Positions 46,072 through 57,884 of a DNA stretch of 64,000 nucleotides are shown here, piece after piece. Position 1 is the stretch's first letter. Each line of letters begins with the position of its first letter. Made by a program: the position numbers and the translations under genes. The DNA is from Apophysomyces variabilis (lineage: Eukaryota > Mucoromycota > Mucoromycetes > Mucorales > Mucoraceae). The stretch spans positions 485,037 through 549,036 of the forward strand of contig MZZL01000404.1 in assembly GCA_002749535.1 (NCBI GenBank). The letters run 5' to 3'. Under the pieces are notes generated by a model that was given only the letters and a program-made list of their open reading frames with translations, did no database searches and had not been told where the DNA came from.

Positions 46072-47377
46072 TCACGTCAAACACCATGCGAGATATACCA
46101 TGATTGAAGCAGTCCATCCTATAACCCAAGCATCTGCACGACGGATGGCAACCGCACTGCTGTCCTCCGATCCTACGCCTTTCAGCCCTGATTTCGGTTT
46201 GGCTACACCGCTCTTGCAGACGAAGGAGTTCCCTTTGATAACTCCATTCTTTAGTTTGTTCATTTCATCGCATAAAAATCGATTGCTGGATGTCTGTACG
46301 TTCAGACCTCCTCGTACCTGTATAAAAAATATCTTGTCATGAATAACCGTTTTTCTTAGCTGCTCTCTTTATATTATGATTATTTACATCGTTCAGGTGT
46401 GGTAACTGGACGTCATCAAACCCGCCCGTCAGATCAAGAGTACCATCCACTTCTTCCAATGATGGGAAGGCGTCAATGATTTCCAGTCGTTGATTACCAC
46501 CTACTGAAAGAGCACCTCCCAAGTGTCGGAGCTGGGGCATGGAGAGGTTACTCAATTGTCCATTGTTGGACAATGTCAATGTGCCAGCGACCTCAGCCAG
46601 CTTGGGAAGAGAGAGAGATGAAAACGTATTGGATATAAATGAGATGTCACCAGATATGCGGTTCAAGTTACTGAAATCGATGCCTGCCAAATTACGGAAC
46701 GATCCATCATTCAAGGCAAGAAGCGAGGAGAACTATAGCGACAAACAACCGGGGGTTCAGTAAAATACTCCGAGAAAAAAGTTATGCAAGACATACGTCG
46801 AGATTCAAGGCTTGTGAATTAGCGGTGACGGTCAAAGAACCTTTCAATTGCGTAAGATTACCGACAGCAAGGCTCTTCAAATAAATATTGTTCGAGATCA
46901 CCATGTCGCTGATCGATGACAGTTTGAGGCCGTTAATCTGGGTCACAGTCGTATCAGTCACCATGAGTCGATCGGCCTGACTCAATCCCGAAGGAAAGCT
47001 AAGCAAATTGAGCGCAGGATGAACGGAGATTTCGAATGATCGTAAAGCTGCTAGTTTCCTCATGTCGAGTGTATTCAGTAACTTGTTATTCTGGAGTTTG
47101 ATGGCGCCATTGACAGCTTCGAGCGCAGGCATAGTCAAACGAGTCAGTGCGCTATTGTCACTAACCGTCAGATCGCCTTCTAAAAGCTCGATGCCATCCA
47201 GTTTGATATCCGCAGCGCCTGTATTCTCGATAGAAATAGTACCCTTGTAAGTTTTGCATAATTTGATCGAATCTAGATCAGCTTGCGACGCTGCTTTCAG
47301 ATCGCCAACGCATCCTGCAGCAGCATAAGAAGCCAAACGTAGTAAGGAAATCAAGACCGAGAGTCGATGAACTAACA
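46072..47377 (-). CDS. Ecm33/Sps2-like GPI-anchored cell-wall protein
   Basis: A cell-surface protein with receptor-L/leucine-rich-like repeats. The signal peptide MLVHRLSVLISLLRLASYAA starts at 47377. The repeats follow: ISIENTGAADIKLDGIELLE, GDLTVSDNSALTRLTMPALE, GAIKLQNNKLLNTLDMRKLA, and in the second exon (about 46735 onward) ISGDISFISNTFSSLSLPKL and GTLTLSNNGQLSNLSMPQLR. The final exon gives VRGGLNVQTSSNRFLCDEMN and a hydrophobic tail (AWVIGWTASIMVYLAWCLT) that fits a GPI-attachment signal. This is the Ecm33 architecture, with roles in wall integrity. Exons: 47377 to about 46799, about 46735-46391 and 46316-46072. The tail ends unusually close to the hydrophobic stretch, as expected of GPI proteins. 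Confidence 0.83.
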
Positions 47378-47564
47378 TGGTTAACGAAGAAACGAGAAAG
47401 AAAAAGAACGAAAGAAAAAAAGCGAAGAATTGTTTGATTTGGGTCTTCCATGCCAAGTCCATATCGAAATCATGGTGCTTATTCCTACAAAGAAACCTGT
47501 AATTTGTATTGTCGGTATAATCTTTTCTGAAAGGAACAAACAATGTCTGTATTTTTCACTTGTT

Positions 47565-48463
47565 TCAGAAATAATCATTGATCTTGGTCTGTCTAAGCTT
47601 CGATTGCCTGTCAAATTGTTCTAGTGCTGACAGAAAACCTTGCATAGTTACTCCATTCCGGCTGTCTATGTGTATAAAATGAACTCCAAGTGACCGCACT
47701 TCAGCATTTCGGCGCTCGTCATCGAAGAACAGCATCTCACTGCAGTCGATGCCCGAGGACGCTTGCAACGCCTTGAAATGATGAAGTTTACTGCGAGGAT
47801 ATATTTCAATATAGTCAATCAAATCGTGCAAGGTGACATTTAGCTCAGGAACCCGGAAAAGTCGCAAAGCGGTTCGTGCCCTGAAATTGTTTTTTAGTTC
47901 GATGTCTGGATTCCATGACTTTTTTCCCAGTCTTATTTTTACCAGTCAGGAGTGCTTGACCGTGAGGCAATAGCAATCTTAGTGTCCGGCCATGATCGAA
48001 TAAGGGCAAAGATGGCCGGGATGTGCTCAAATAGTGTCAACACCTCCGCTTTCCTTTCAGATAGCAGATCGGTTAGTCATGGCAATACTAGATATCAAGA
48101 AAAACGAGATAAATTGCTTACTTATTTGTCAAAGCATTTGTCTTCTCGTTATACACATAAGGTGGACCTATCGTAGCGTTAAATGCATTGCATTTACAAT
48201 CAAAGTCAATTTAGCTCGAACATTTACCATAGGTGGCGTCTATCCTGTTCGAAGAAAGACAGCATGAGCGTTAGAGCGCGATGGCGATCCTTCTTTGCTT
48301 ACCATTCTGGCCAGATAGTATAGTCTAGATCGAAAACGACAAGCTTCGGCAACCTTTCTGATCTCCTGTGCTGGGAGATCCTTGACCATGCTGAAGGCTT
48401 TGACGTGCAAACCCGTTGCCTGACTGCGGCAGATAAAGTGATCGAGGTCGCAGTTTGAATCAT
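47565..48463 (-). CDS. Magnesium-dependent phosphatase 1 (Mdp1), HAD family
   Basis: A HAD-superfamily phosphatase; Mdp1 acts on phosphotyrosine and sugar phosphates or fructosamine-related substrates. Five exons read downward from 48463, giving RLPKLVVFDLDYTIWPEW (the nucleophile motif DLDYT), then IDATY, GPPYVYNEKTNALTNK, AEVLTLFEHIPAIFALIRSW, IAIASRSSTPDWARTALRLF and YPRSKLHHFKALQASSGIDC. The second acidic motif follows in EMLFFDDERRNAEVRSLGV. The motif order and spacing are those of Mdp1. Upstream of the core are about 35 residues rich in Ser, Arg and Thr without acidic residues (MIQTATSITLSAAVRQRVCT), which could be a mitochondrial targeting sequence. Exon 4 is joined by donor GTAAGC and acceptor GAAAG. 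Confidence 0.85.
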
Positions 48464-48627
48464 TGTGGCTATGTTGTCGGTCTGACCTCCAAAAAGATAC
48501 AGTGCATACCTAATCTGTCTTTCAGATCACAAAAATAACATCACTCACTCAGCCAATACAGAATATAACAAAAAAGCGATAACTTTTTTCTGTTTTTATT
48601 TCACTATGTACTACGGGTATCTAAAAT

Positions 48628-49555
48628 TTATTGTTTCAGACTAGCAAGGTGCTTCTGGAGAGATGGTCTCTCAGTCAAAGCCTTGACAAAAGCGGCGAGA
48701 TGTGGGTATGCCTATATGACAGAGGGTGAGTATTTGCCAGGAGTTTGTATTAAAGAAGAGGTTCCAAAGGATATACCTTGTAGTCAGCTCCTTCGTCATC
48801 AATGCGGTGATAGATCATAAAGTCGATATAAGTGATCTAGAGGTGCCAACATGTTTAGCCAACCGGGACCCTTAACACATACGAAAAACTACTAACCTGT
48901 TGACCAAGGGCATATGGACCATCATGTTTAGCATAAATCTGCTCAAAGATGTTCAAATATTTAGGCAAGGTCTCTTCGGCATGTGTCTTCTTTTGTTCCT
49001 ATAAGCCAGTGCACAACAAAAAAAAATTAGAATTATCTGGCATGGCAACCATTGATCCATACATCTGTTCCACGGAATCTGGCATTGGCCCAAGAAACAG
49101 TCCAGTCCGCGGAAGTATCGGCCAATGCATCAAGAAACTGGTTTTCTTCGTCGTTAGCACCGATGTACTTTCCTGTAAGTGAAATACGGGTCATTAAACG
49201 ATTAAAGCGGCCAGTTTATGTAAAAACGAACCTATCTTCTTGGCGACGTAACGAAGGATAGGGGCAGTTTTGAAGATCTTCTTGCCATCGAACTCGAGCA
49301 TAGGGAGAGTAGCGAATGGGTAACCTTCTTTAATGAGCTCTTCCTTTTTGGCTTCCCATTGATCGCGCTTCAAGCGAACATATTCATGTTCGATACCGGC
49401 GTCTTCAAGCAACAGTTTGACATGCTCACCGAGACCAATGGTGACTGCAAGCGTGCGATACATTAGGAAGAGTTGTCCAAAGTGTATGGCTTCTTACCGC
49501 TGCCTTCGATGTCGAAGTAGTAAAGAGTAGCCTTGGAGAACACAGTGGTAGTCAT
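48628..49555 (-). CDS. Glutathione S-transferase
   Basis: A soluble detoxification enzyme of the thioredoxin-fold GST superfamily (sigma/mu-like). The exons give MTTTVFSKATLYYFDIEGS (49555), then VKLLLEDAGIEHEYVRLKRD, GYPFATLPMLEFDGKKIFKT and APILRYVAKKIG, with the cis-proline (TLPML) and glutathione-binding region. The C-terminal helical domain follows: KYIGANDEENQFLDALADTS, ETLPKYLNIFEQIYAKHDGP, ITYIDFMIYHRIDDEGADY and HLAAFVKALTERPSLQKHLA. The tyrosine pair in the first strand (LYYF) is in the position of the catalytic Tyr. About 215 residues in six exons. Typical in every respect. Confidence 0.9.
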
Positions 49556-50798
49556 GTTATCTTTGTTATTGTATTTTGGATTTGAGAGATAGTATGTACG
49601 TGGGGAAGTTGTTCGGTGGTTGATGCTTGCATATTTTATACCTTGAAGATCTCAGCTTGTGTCACCAGTGCTTGATGACAAATCTTACGCCATGACCCCA
49701 GGCATGACGAAATTCGGCACCCTTCAAACATCTCCACATCAAAAATACTCTCTTTTGCTGCAAGCAAAATAATCAATGATTGTGTTTATCTATAACATCA
49801 ATAACCAATGGCAGCTGCTTAGCGCGCTTCAGTATCATGGCTATCGAGTTGTAACACGTCGATCGTAGTAGCACGCTTTGATCTCCGATGTAAAATTAAA
49901 AAATTTCGTTCCCGCAGTTTCCATGATGGATTTGTCATCCATCTGCCTTGATCCACAGCCACAACACTCTTGTAGCCTCAGCCTTCACATAGTATGCTTT
50001 TCGCATGCCGCTGCTGGCAGGATACCGAAAAGGTTAGCGCCGGCTCTTTTTTTTCCGTTGCCTACCATTGGTCATGCACCGGTTGTCGTCGCCAGGGACG
50101 TGTGTGGGAACCCAACTGTCGAAAAAATAGTTTCCATAGCAATCTATATACTGTGCAAATATTTTGCACAATGGAGTTGTTCTAGAAACTGAAGCACGCC
50201 CAAGACAAGGGGAAAAATATCATTCAAAGATTAGGGCATGTTTGAAAGCAAGTACATACGTAAATACTTTGTTGAAGGAAGAGAACGTAACAAACGTTTT
50301 GAAGCATCTGTGAGGGATCCTTTTCAGCCAAAGCGGCCTGATTTCCATTGCTACAAACCTCAGCTTGGCGAGCAACGTGTTTGTATGGCAGTGTTATACA
50401 AGTATAAACTGTGACTCTCATGTAAGGCAAATGATAGTACGGAAACATGAATAGTTTACTCGTGGAGAATCTTCTTAGTAAAGATAGTATCAATATAAAT
50501 TATTTTCATCGCACAGAGCACCATACATTGAAGCATAATGTTAAAAGAATGTAGCATTTCCAATTCTGAGGATCCGAGTAGTTAAACGTATATTTAGACA
50601 TCATGTTGGTCACTTTGACAGGCATTCGAAAAATTTTCGCTTTGATTATGACTCAAACAGGTTTTATTCCAGATATAATGGAAGGCATGTTATCAGAAAG
50701 CCATCTGTTCATGGATAAATGTTGTAAAGCGGTACGATTTGTTAGCTGATTCGCTCAGAGACCAAAGTGATCGGGAGCTCCGGGTATGAACTAGATGT
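49556..50798. other. Intergenic with a possible cysteine-rich exon
   Basis: No firm gene. A minus-strand frame at about 50370-50224 reads EVCSNGNQAALAEKDPSQML, then QNVCYVLF and VCTCFQTCPNL. The cysteines suggest an exon of a small secreted protein, but no signal-peptide exon is found upstream. The rest, including the GST promoter, shows nothing. Confidence 0.3.
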
Positions 50799-53218
50799 CT
50801 AACGCTGAGCCTCGTTCAAAACACTGTTCGTCCACGTGGGAACACGAAACTTCTCGGCAAGAATCACGTAGGACGTTAGTATCAATAGATCGCGAGAAGT
50901 TCTCGCGCTTGGCCTAGAGAAGAATTCCCTCTTGCAATTATCTACGACTTCCCAATCGATAAATCCCAGTGACTTCACGTTTTCCTCGGTTAATTTGCTT
51001 TGAATAAGAGAGACAATTGGCGTATTTGCATCCTTGGGAGGTGGTGGTATATATGGGCGCTTGTTTCGCGTGTAGATCTCTTCTGTTATGAAGGGCTTCA
51101 CGGCCTCCTTCAAGATCCACTACCCATATTGAATTGATTACTTCTGGAAAAAGTATTCTGTTGGCTGCCCTTACCTTCTCGGAAAGTTTACCATCTTCTG
51201 TACCTCTCACTTTTACTGACCTACAAATGTCAAAAGGTTACGGAAAAGGACCCTACCACATCTAAGCAAAAGTCTTACGGTGGGAGATTGTTTACATATT
51301 CGCATAGATAATGATCCAGGAATGGTGTACGTGCCTCAATGGAATGCGCCATTTCGTTTCTGTCTCCTAATCCGCAACAGAGATAATTTGGTAGCATCGA
51401 ATGGTTTTCTAGATACTTGCGATGTCCGCAATAAACGTCATTCTCTCTTTGGTTGCACAGGGTTAGCTTACCAGCGCAGTATGAAGAGGATGCCATTTTG
51501 TCCTTGCTTTCTTCCTTGCAATGCCATCAAGATTGTTTGCAATAGCAAAAGAGGGATTGGGCTCACCGAAGAGGCTATACAGCTCTTTGTGATAGAAATG
51601 GTTTGATAAACAGTATACCGAACCAACCACAATGTGGGCAGTACAACCATTAACCATTTTCTTTGTTACAGGATCATCGGTATCCTTCGTATTCAAAACG
51701 GTCCAAACCATATCGATACCGTTTGATTCCCAGTCTTCAAGAAATCGTAATCGGGTGGCATCATTTAATCTCAACACTTCCGGAAACGCCAAGTCTGTTT
51801 CACGGCAATAGTCCGGTTGAAAAAGGTTATATCCGGCGAAATGCTCATCTGCTCCCTCGCCTGTTAGAACAACTTTGTATCCATTGTCACGGACAAGCTT
51901 TGACAATAGAAGCTTTCCCGCCGGGCCCAGGTTAAAGTTTGGTATTTCAGTGTGCCAAATTGACTGCTCGAAAGCTTTGACAAGTTCATCCTGTGACACT
52001 GATAGCTTATGAAAGGCAGCTCCACAGAATGCAGCAGTTCTCTCTGCTATAGGTGCTTCGTCAAATGCGCCTCCACCTTTACAGCGAAATTAGCAACTTT
52101 GCCCCTACTGTTCTATACAGCGTATTAATCCCTTTTTACCTTTAAATGAGATAGAGAAAGCATGGACCTTCGCGTCGGGATCCTTTTCTCGTAGGATATG
52201 AGTGGCAATTCCCGCCATGGCTGCACTGTCGATTCCGCCACTGAGATACACACCTAGCGGAACGTCGGCGCGAAGCCGATGTCGCACAGATTCTACTAAA
52301 TGTTTTCGAACGCCTTGGATCATATCTTCCACACTTCTGGTCTCCGGAATAGTCTTATCAGGATAGTCTGCATCCCAATAGCGTCGTACTTCCACCTTTC
52401 CTCTCGGCGTTGCGGTGAGGTAATGACCCGGTATTAACTATTCATGGAGGATCAGGTTTGTACAGCAAGTATGCGTTTTTTTTTACCGAGTACACATCTC
52501 TAAAACAAGTACGATAGTCGCAGAAATACCCGCTATGCGTAATGCTGTCTACATCCCATTCTGCTTTCCATCCTAATGCTAGAAAGGCTTTAATCTCGCT
52601 TGCCAGTAACAATGTGCCATTGTACACAGTGTAATATAATGGCTTGATCCCGAATCGATCGCGCACCGCAGTAAGTCTCTGGCGCTTTGAGTCCCAAATG
52701 CAGATAGCAAATTCTCCACGAAGTTGTTCCACAAAGCTAAGACCCTCTTCTTCGTACCTAAGATACATTTTGTTCACTAATTTCCGTACCATTTAGCTAG
52801 AAATAATAACCACTTACAGATGCACAGCAATCTCGCTATCGCTTTTTGTTTTGAATTCATGGCCTCTGGCTTTCAGTTCTTCCGTGATCCGTTCATAGTC
52901 ATACAGCTCACCATTCACCACGGCATGGATAGTTTCTGTCTTGTTGGAGAGGGGTTGATGGCCACCTTCAAGGTCAATAATTGACAAGCGTACATGTCCC
53001 ATTCCTTGAATAACATGATATGGTTCAGACAAGGTAGTTTTACTACAAAATATGACTTTACCACAACGACCGTCCGGCGTAACATAGATACCCCTGTCGT
53101 CAGGACCACGATGATTGATCAAGTTGAGTGAAGCATCAAGATCTAAGTCAGGAAAGCCGATGCCATTGCTTCCTTGCAAGGAAGAATCGAAGTGGAGGTA
53201 AACGGAGAATCCACACAT
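50799..53218 (-). CDS. Asparagine synthetase (glutamine-hydrolysing), copy 1
   Basis: Makes asparagine from aspartate, ATP and glutamine. The start MCGF at 53218 leaves Cys2 as the glutaminase nucleophile after Met removal. The N-terminal domain has NLINHRGPDDRGIY, MGHVRLSIIDLEGGHQPLSN and AVVNGELYDYERITEELKAR. The synthetase domain has the ATP P-loop GVYLSGGIDSAAMAGIATHI, then VVLTGEGADEHFAGYNLFQP and GLGDRNEMAHSIEARTPFLD. The C-terminus is WILKEAVKPFITEEIYTRNK to TWTNSVLNEAQR. The intron at 53061-53005 is 57 nt, in frame and stop-free. A second, diverged copy lies in the same orientation at 62076 onward. No break is visible, although introns are many and a few edges (52080-52130, 52440-52500) were not pinned. 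Confidence 0.9.
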
Positions 53219-54574
53219 CGCCCAATCGGGGGTATATTTCTGCTCAATTTCCCCTTTTTTATGTTTTCCATAAATGTATGCTTTAGGCAAAACAAATTGC
53301 GTTGTTGCATGTGTGTCATCGTAAATGTACATATGAAGCTGCTAGGAAATCACTTTTTATTGTTATGCTCTAGCTTCCATTTTTATGCATCGGGAAAACT
53401 TTTCGAGGTTCCTAATGTGTGGGAAAGGGAACTAATTTCAGTTACACCTTACTGCTTTAAGGTTCATGTAACGATTGCAGACAATTATCAATCTCTTCTA
53501 ATGCCTTGCTTTTGTCTCAACAACCAAAAAGAAAATACACAGTGATAGTTCTACAAGTTAGCTCCACATTATCACTTCCAATAACAAGTTATAGATGAAT
53601 AACTCATTAGTTGACTTGTCCAGTGGCTTAATTGACAGGTCTGATTTCTTTTGACATGTCATAGAATGTTACGCTAACAATATTAGCTTAACCAGAAATG
53701 CTTTCACACCATCATACAGGATCCATCATGAATGATTTTGCTTATGATTTGTCTTATTCGCAGCACCCGAAACGCTTTTCCGGTCATACTCTCTATGAAG
53801 GTGTCACTTGCATTTTAGAGCAAACGAAATCGTAAAGAATAAGGTTTCGAAAGAGGAATCCGCCTCGGAAACATTAACTATAAAAGTCGGTATTACACTA
53901 TTGATGCTATCTCTACTTCCCATCGTTTTCCTTCACTGTGGAGCTGAATAAGCAAGGAGATTAGTATGTAAGTGATAGTAACAATAATCCGCTCCTTTTC
54001 TGGTCTGTATTTTAGTGTGCAATACCTGTAGCTCAATCTCTAATGCTTTTTATCCAACTACGAATGGTTTGAGAGGGTCAAAGAAAGATTTCTTCATTTG
54101 TTATCATGATCATAGGCATTCGTTAGATACAACTAAATAGAGATATATGAAAAACGATTGCGGTGACTTTTTCGCTATCCCTTCACGTCGTCATAGGGTT
54201 CAATGGCTGATAAAGTCAACTCTCGCTTTTGCGAGATTTGTGCTGCTTAACGCATCTAGCTCATTGTAGGCAATGCAAAAAAGAGCTGTAATTTGTAATA
54301 AAACCCATATCTTGGCTACTTAGATCGGTTATGTTTGGCTGTTCATTGAGCTGATATGAATTAGATCACTAGATATTCCCGATATAGCCTACTATGACAG
54401 ATGATACTTGCCATTACATTTACGACAATTAAAGAGGCTTTGAATATCTACGTGACTGCAGCAACAGAGTGATGGTCTAGAGAAAGCGGGTTTCTTACGG
54501 CACGGATACATCAGCATAACACGGAGCTTCAAAATGAACACAACACAAAAAACGTAACTGTTTCTTCTCGACAC
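53219..54574. other. Intergenic, divergent promoter region
   Basis: 1.36 kb between asparagine synthetase copy 1 (minus) and the PSMD5-like gene (plus). AT-rich with no recognisable gene, repeat or tRNA. Its size is large for this window and may hold upstream regulatory sequence for both. Confidence 0.45.
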
Positions 54575-56802
54575 CCAATGTCACCAGCCACGATCGCTCC
54601 TATTGAACGAGCCGCGCAAGCCATTCGACCTGATTCAACCTTGGGGAATGCGGAAAAGGCAGATGCTTTGAGAGCTTTGTCTATCAGCTTAGGAGGTGAG
54701 TGTTCAGACACCTGAATCGTCCCATCTCTGACCCGATTATAGAGCACCCGTCAGCAGACCAAGCAACAGAGGTTTTATCCGTGATCTCCCTACCCAGCCT
54801 TTATAACGTCTTGTCTACGGACGATGAAGTCTTGATCGATGTGGTATGCGATCTCATTGAGAAACTGTTTCGACCGTTTCCTTATGATGGTTTACTTGCA
54901 CCGGAGAACAAGGTATACATAGTAGCGAATAGTCGTCTTTATATCCGTATTTATATATTTCCAGCCTTATCTATTGGAAGGTTTGACGCATTTTGCACCA
55001 TCCATTCGTCATCTATCTCTGACACAGGTGGAAAAATGTCTATCAACACAAGACTCTATTCAAACAATGGTAAGAGAAAATGAAGGAAACAGAGGAATTT
55101 GCTGGATACAACGATGGTAAAATCTAGGTTCATTCAGAAGTGTTCCCCTTGTTACTTGCCACATTGGCTTTTCAAGATACAAGAACAGCAAACAAGGCAG
55201 TGGATGTAGTTTACAGGGTAAGAAGAGCAGTTAGGAAAGCCATCACATTTTCTAACCCATGCTGCAGGTTGCATTGACAGCACCGGGACAAACTGCCTTT
55301 TTCAGTCAAGAACACTTATCGATACTTCGGAGCTTAATGGATATGTAATGACATGCGGGCTGAATTCGGCGGTAAAGAAACTGACCTGCTGGTGGAATTA
55401 GAAACGGAACTATCAAATTTCGGGTCTGCGAACTCATTGTCAAGATAGCTGGCTCCTCTGATCATGCATTCCGAGAATGTGAGCGATCTGGATTGCTCCA
55501 CGCGTTACTCAACGAATTAACATCGGAGGATTTGCTGTTGAAGCTGAATGCTATCGAAACATTGAGCGAGGTTAGGCCAAAGGAATCCAATATGACCTGA
55601 TATTGACGATTTTTGCATTTTTCAGATTGCGGCGACGGCAAATGGAGTCTTATTCTTAGAAAGAGCAAATCTATTGGAGGAACTTGCACTTGTTCTAGAT
55701 CGTGAGGATGAAGATGATGTAGCAGTCGTGTTGACTAAATGTGCTGTTCTGAAATTTTTTGGAAAGCTGGGTGAGGACAAGGTTAGGAAAAAGAAATATT
55801 ATATTACACTTTTGTTCATTAACTGACATGAGATTTGAAAATGATGGAACATTAGAACGTTAAGTTTGAACCAATTGAAGCCACCTGCCATCTATTGGTT
55901 CGGTTACAGCATTGTCTGGACAGCGCAAATAAGGAAATATTGGTAAGGAGGCACGACATGGCCTCGGTTGTACCGTTGTGGGTTGCTGAAGCTTTAGAAA
56001 CATTTGGAATAGATTACTACGATTGCCAGTATTGGTTTGATCGGGTCACACGCCGATGGGTTGCGCCTGATCCATGGCAGTCCTCTTAAGAACTTGTTGC
56101 CAGGTCTATATCGTAGTGCTACAAGTGATGTGAAGTGTGTGGTTCTACAAAGTCTATCCAAATTAATTGGTGTTAGGTGAGAAAGATCTGTGTGTTTTAT
56201 TGTTTTTTGCATTGTATTGCTTAATACAAATGAAATAGGGATCAAGCTGACACTGCAGTGGATCAAATGACTAGAGACATCTATCAGGAACTGGATGGTA
56301 CGAATAAGGAAAGAATGCAAGGGTAATGAGTTAAAAAGGAATTAGGGCGACCTACAACACTGCAAAGCCTTATTCGTACTGCAAAAGATCCCTCAGAAGA
56401 AACTCGCACCGCGGCATTCGCACTTATGCAAGCCATTGCCACTCATATTTGGGGTTGTCAGGTAACTGATATTTGACATCGCCAAAGACTGTTATGGCTG
56501 ATAAACACCGGCAATAGGACATGGCACAATCCGATGAGCTGATAAATTATCTTTTGGATAGAACAACAGAGCATACGTTGCAAGGACAGGTAATCTAGCA
56601 GGAAATCAACGAGCTTCATTGCGATTCTCATCATTATCTTAAATAACTGTAGACATGGAAATATGCAATAGTCGAAACCATAACAACTGCACCTAACGCT
56701 CAGCAAGTTCTGGGAAACAACTATCACAGATGCCTGCTGTATGTCAGGCAGGGTCCATACTATCGAGTGGCCGAGACTACTGCAGCTACAGAGAATGTCT
56801 AA
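54575..56802 (+). CDS. PSMD5-like 26S proteasome assembly chaperone
   Basis: A HEAT/armadillo-repeat chaperone (S5b/PSMD5) for assembly of the proteasome base. It has many exons with short introns. Exon 1 starts at 54575 (SPATIAPIERAAQAIRPD), then EHPSADQATEVLSVISLPSL, HFAPSIRHLSLTQVEKCL and VFPLLLATLAFQDTRTANKA. After these come IKFRVCELIVKIAGSSDHAF, LLKLNAIETLSE, AATANGVLFLERANLLEEL and AVVLTKCAVLKFFGKLGEDK. The C-terminus reads WKYAIVETITTAPNAQQVLG and then YHRCLLYVRQGPYYRVAETT, matching the PSMD5 ending (NPNYLRLRTYLSEGPYYV). The match at both the middle and the end is convincing. Individual exon borders were only partly verified. Confidence 0.75.
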
Positions 56803-57163
56803 CAGGGCATGAATGATTTAAGCACAAAGGGAAAAGGAGGCGTACGTTGTCGGATTATGCTGAATAAAGAAAATTAAGGGTTCGACCACACATGGCTAAT
56901 TTCGGATTCAAACGAACAAAGAGAAGTGTTCTTGAAGATATGGCATCAAAATCGCCAAAAAGGGTTAATGGCGCAGACCATTGAAGCACGGCTATTTCCC
57001 GGATAAGTCGCAACCCCGCTTAACCTCCCCAAAGAGCCATTGCTTTTTAGCCATTTCTTTTTTTCTTTTTTTTTTTTTTCGTATATCTTCTTTACATTGA
57101 AAGTTATTTTTCTCTTCTCTTTTTTTGTTCTTCTGTTTGTAATAAAGCCAAGAATAAAAAAGG
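56803..57163. other. Intergenic, kinase upstream region
   Basis: Between the PSMD5-like gene and the kinase. A long T-rich run (57055-57085) precedes the kinase start. No gene is seen. Confidence 0.45.
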
Positions 57164-57852
57164 ATGGCACACACCAAACGATGTGTCGGTCCTTCTACAC
57201 CGCCTTTCGCTGTCAAACCAACAAACAATAGCTCGGCCATTCAAACCTGTCCCTCTTCCTACTGCAATTATACACACCAAAAGTGGTCCCTCTTTTGGCG
57301 TTCCCTTTTGTTTCGTTCAGAACCCACAACGTTTGTGGATTCTGGTAATTGGACCCCTCGTCTTAGCAAATATGGCGTTCTGCAAGGTGCCTCCATAGGT
57401 GAAGGTTCTTCTGCCACTGTGCGTCTGGCACATCTTACAGAGGCGGGGCAAAGACGCACATTCGCTATTAAAGCCTTCCGTAAGCGTAAGGGAAGTGAAT
57501 CCCAAGCGAGATACATGAAACGCCTTACCAGCGAATTCTGTATTTCGACGGTGCTAAATCACCCAAACATTGTGAAAACTTATGATCTAGTACGAGACGA
57601 ACGGGGTCGTTATTGCACCGTTATGGAATATGTACGTGGAAAAGAAATAGAAAGAAAACCATTCTCTGATCTCCGTTTTTTATTGACATTAGTGTTCTGG
57701 TGGAGACCTCTATACAGCTTTATCACATGGTACGGTTTCGTTGAAAGACGTAGAATATTACTTTAAGCAATTGCTCTTGGGACTTTCTTATCTTCATTCA
57801 CTTGGCGTTGCTCATCGGGATATCAAGCCGGAAAACTTACTCTTAACACGTT
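57133..57852 (+). repeat. Exact 720-bp direct repeat, left copy (probable assembly artefact)
   Basis: These 720 bases are identical to 57854-58573, and the two copies are separated only by the single N at 57853. The left copy contains the 5' part of the kinase (start 57164) through the intron and ends mid-exon 2 at AACACGTT. The right copy continues into CGCGGCAG. Perfect identity including intron sequence, directly abutting an ambiguous base, indicates two overlapping contigs placed end to end. Confidence 0.92.
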
Positions 57853-57853
57853 N
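57853..57853. other. Single ambiguous base (N), contig join
   Basis: I noticed no other non-ACGT base in the window. It lies exactly at the junction of the two identical 720-bp copies. Confidence 0.95.
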
Positions 57854-57884
57854 CTGTTTGTAATAAAGCCAAGAATAAAAAAGG

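Noticed and set aside
45986..46342. A 118-codon plus-strand frame
   Set aside because: It lies antisense to the last exon of the Ecm33-like gene, which has clear repeat and GPI features.
57164..57766. A separate truncated kinase gene
   Set aside because: It is the left copy of the exact 720-bp repeat next to the N and should be removed once the contigs are merged.
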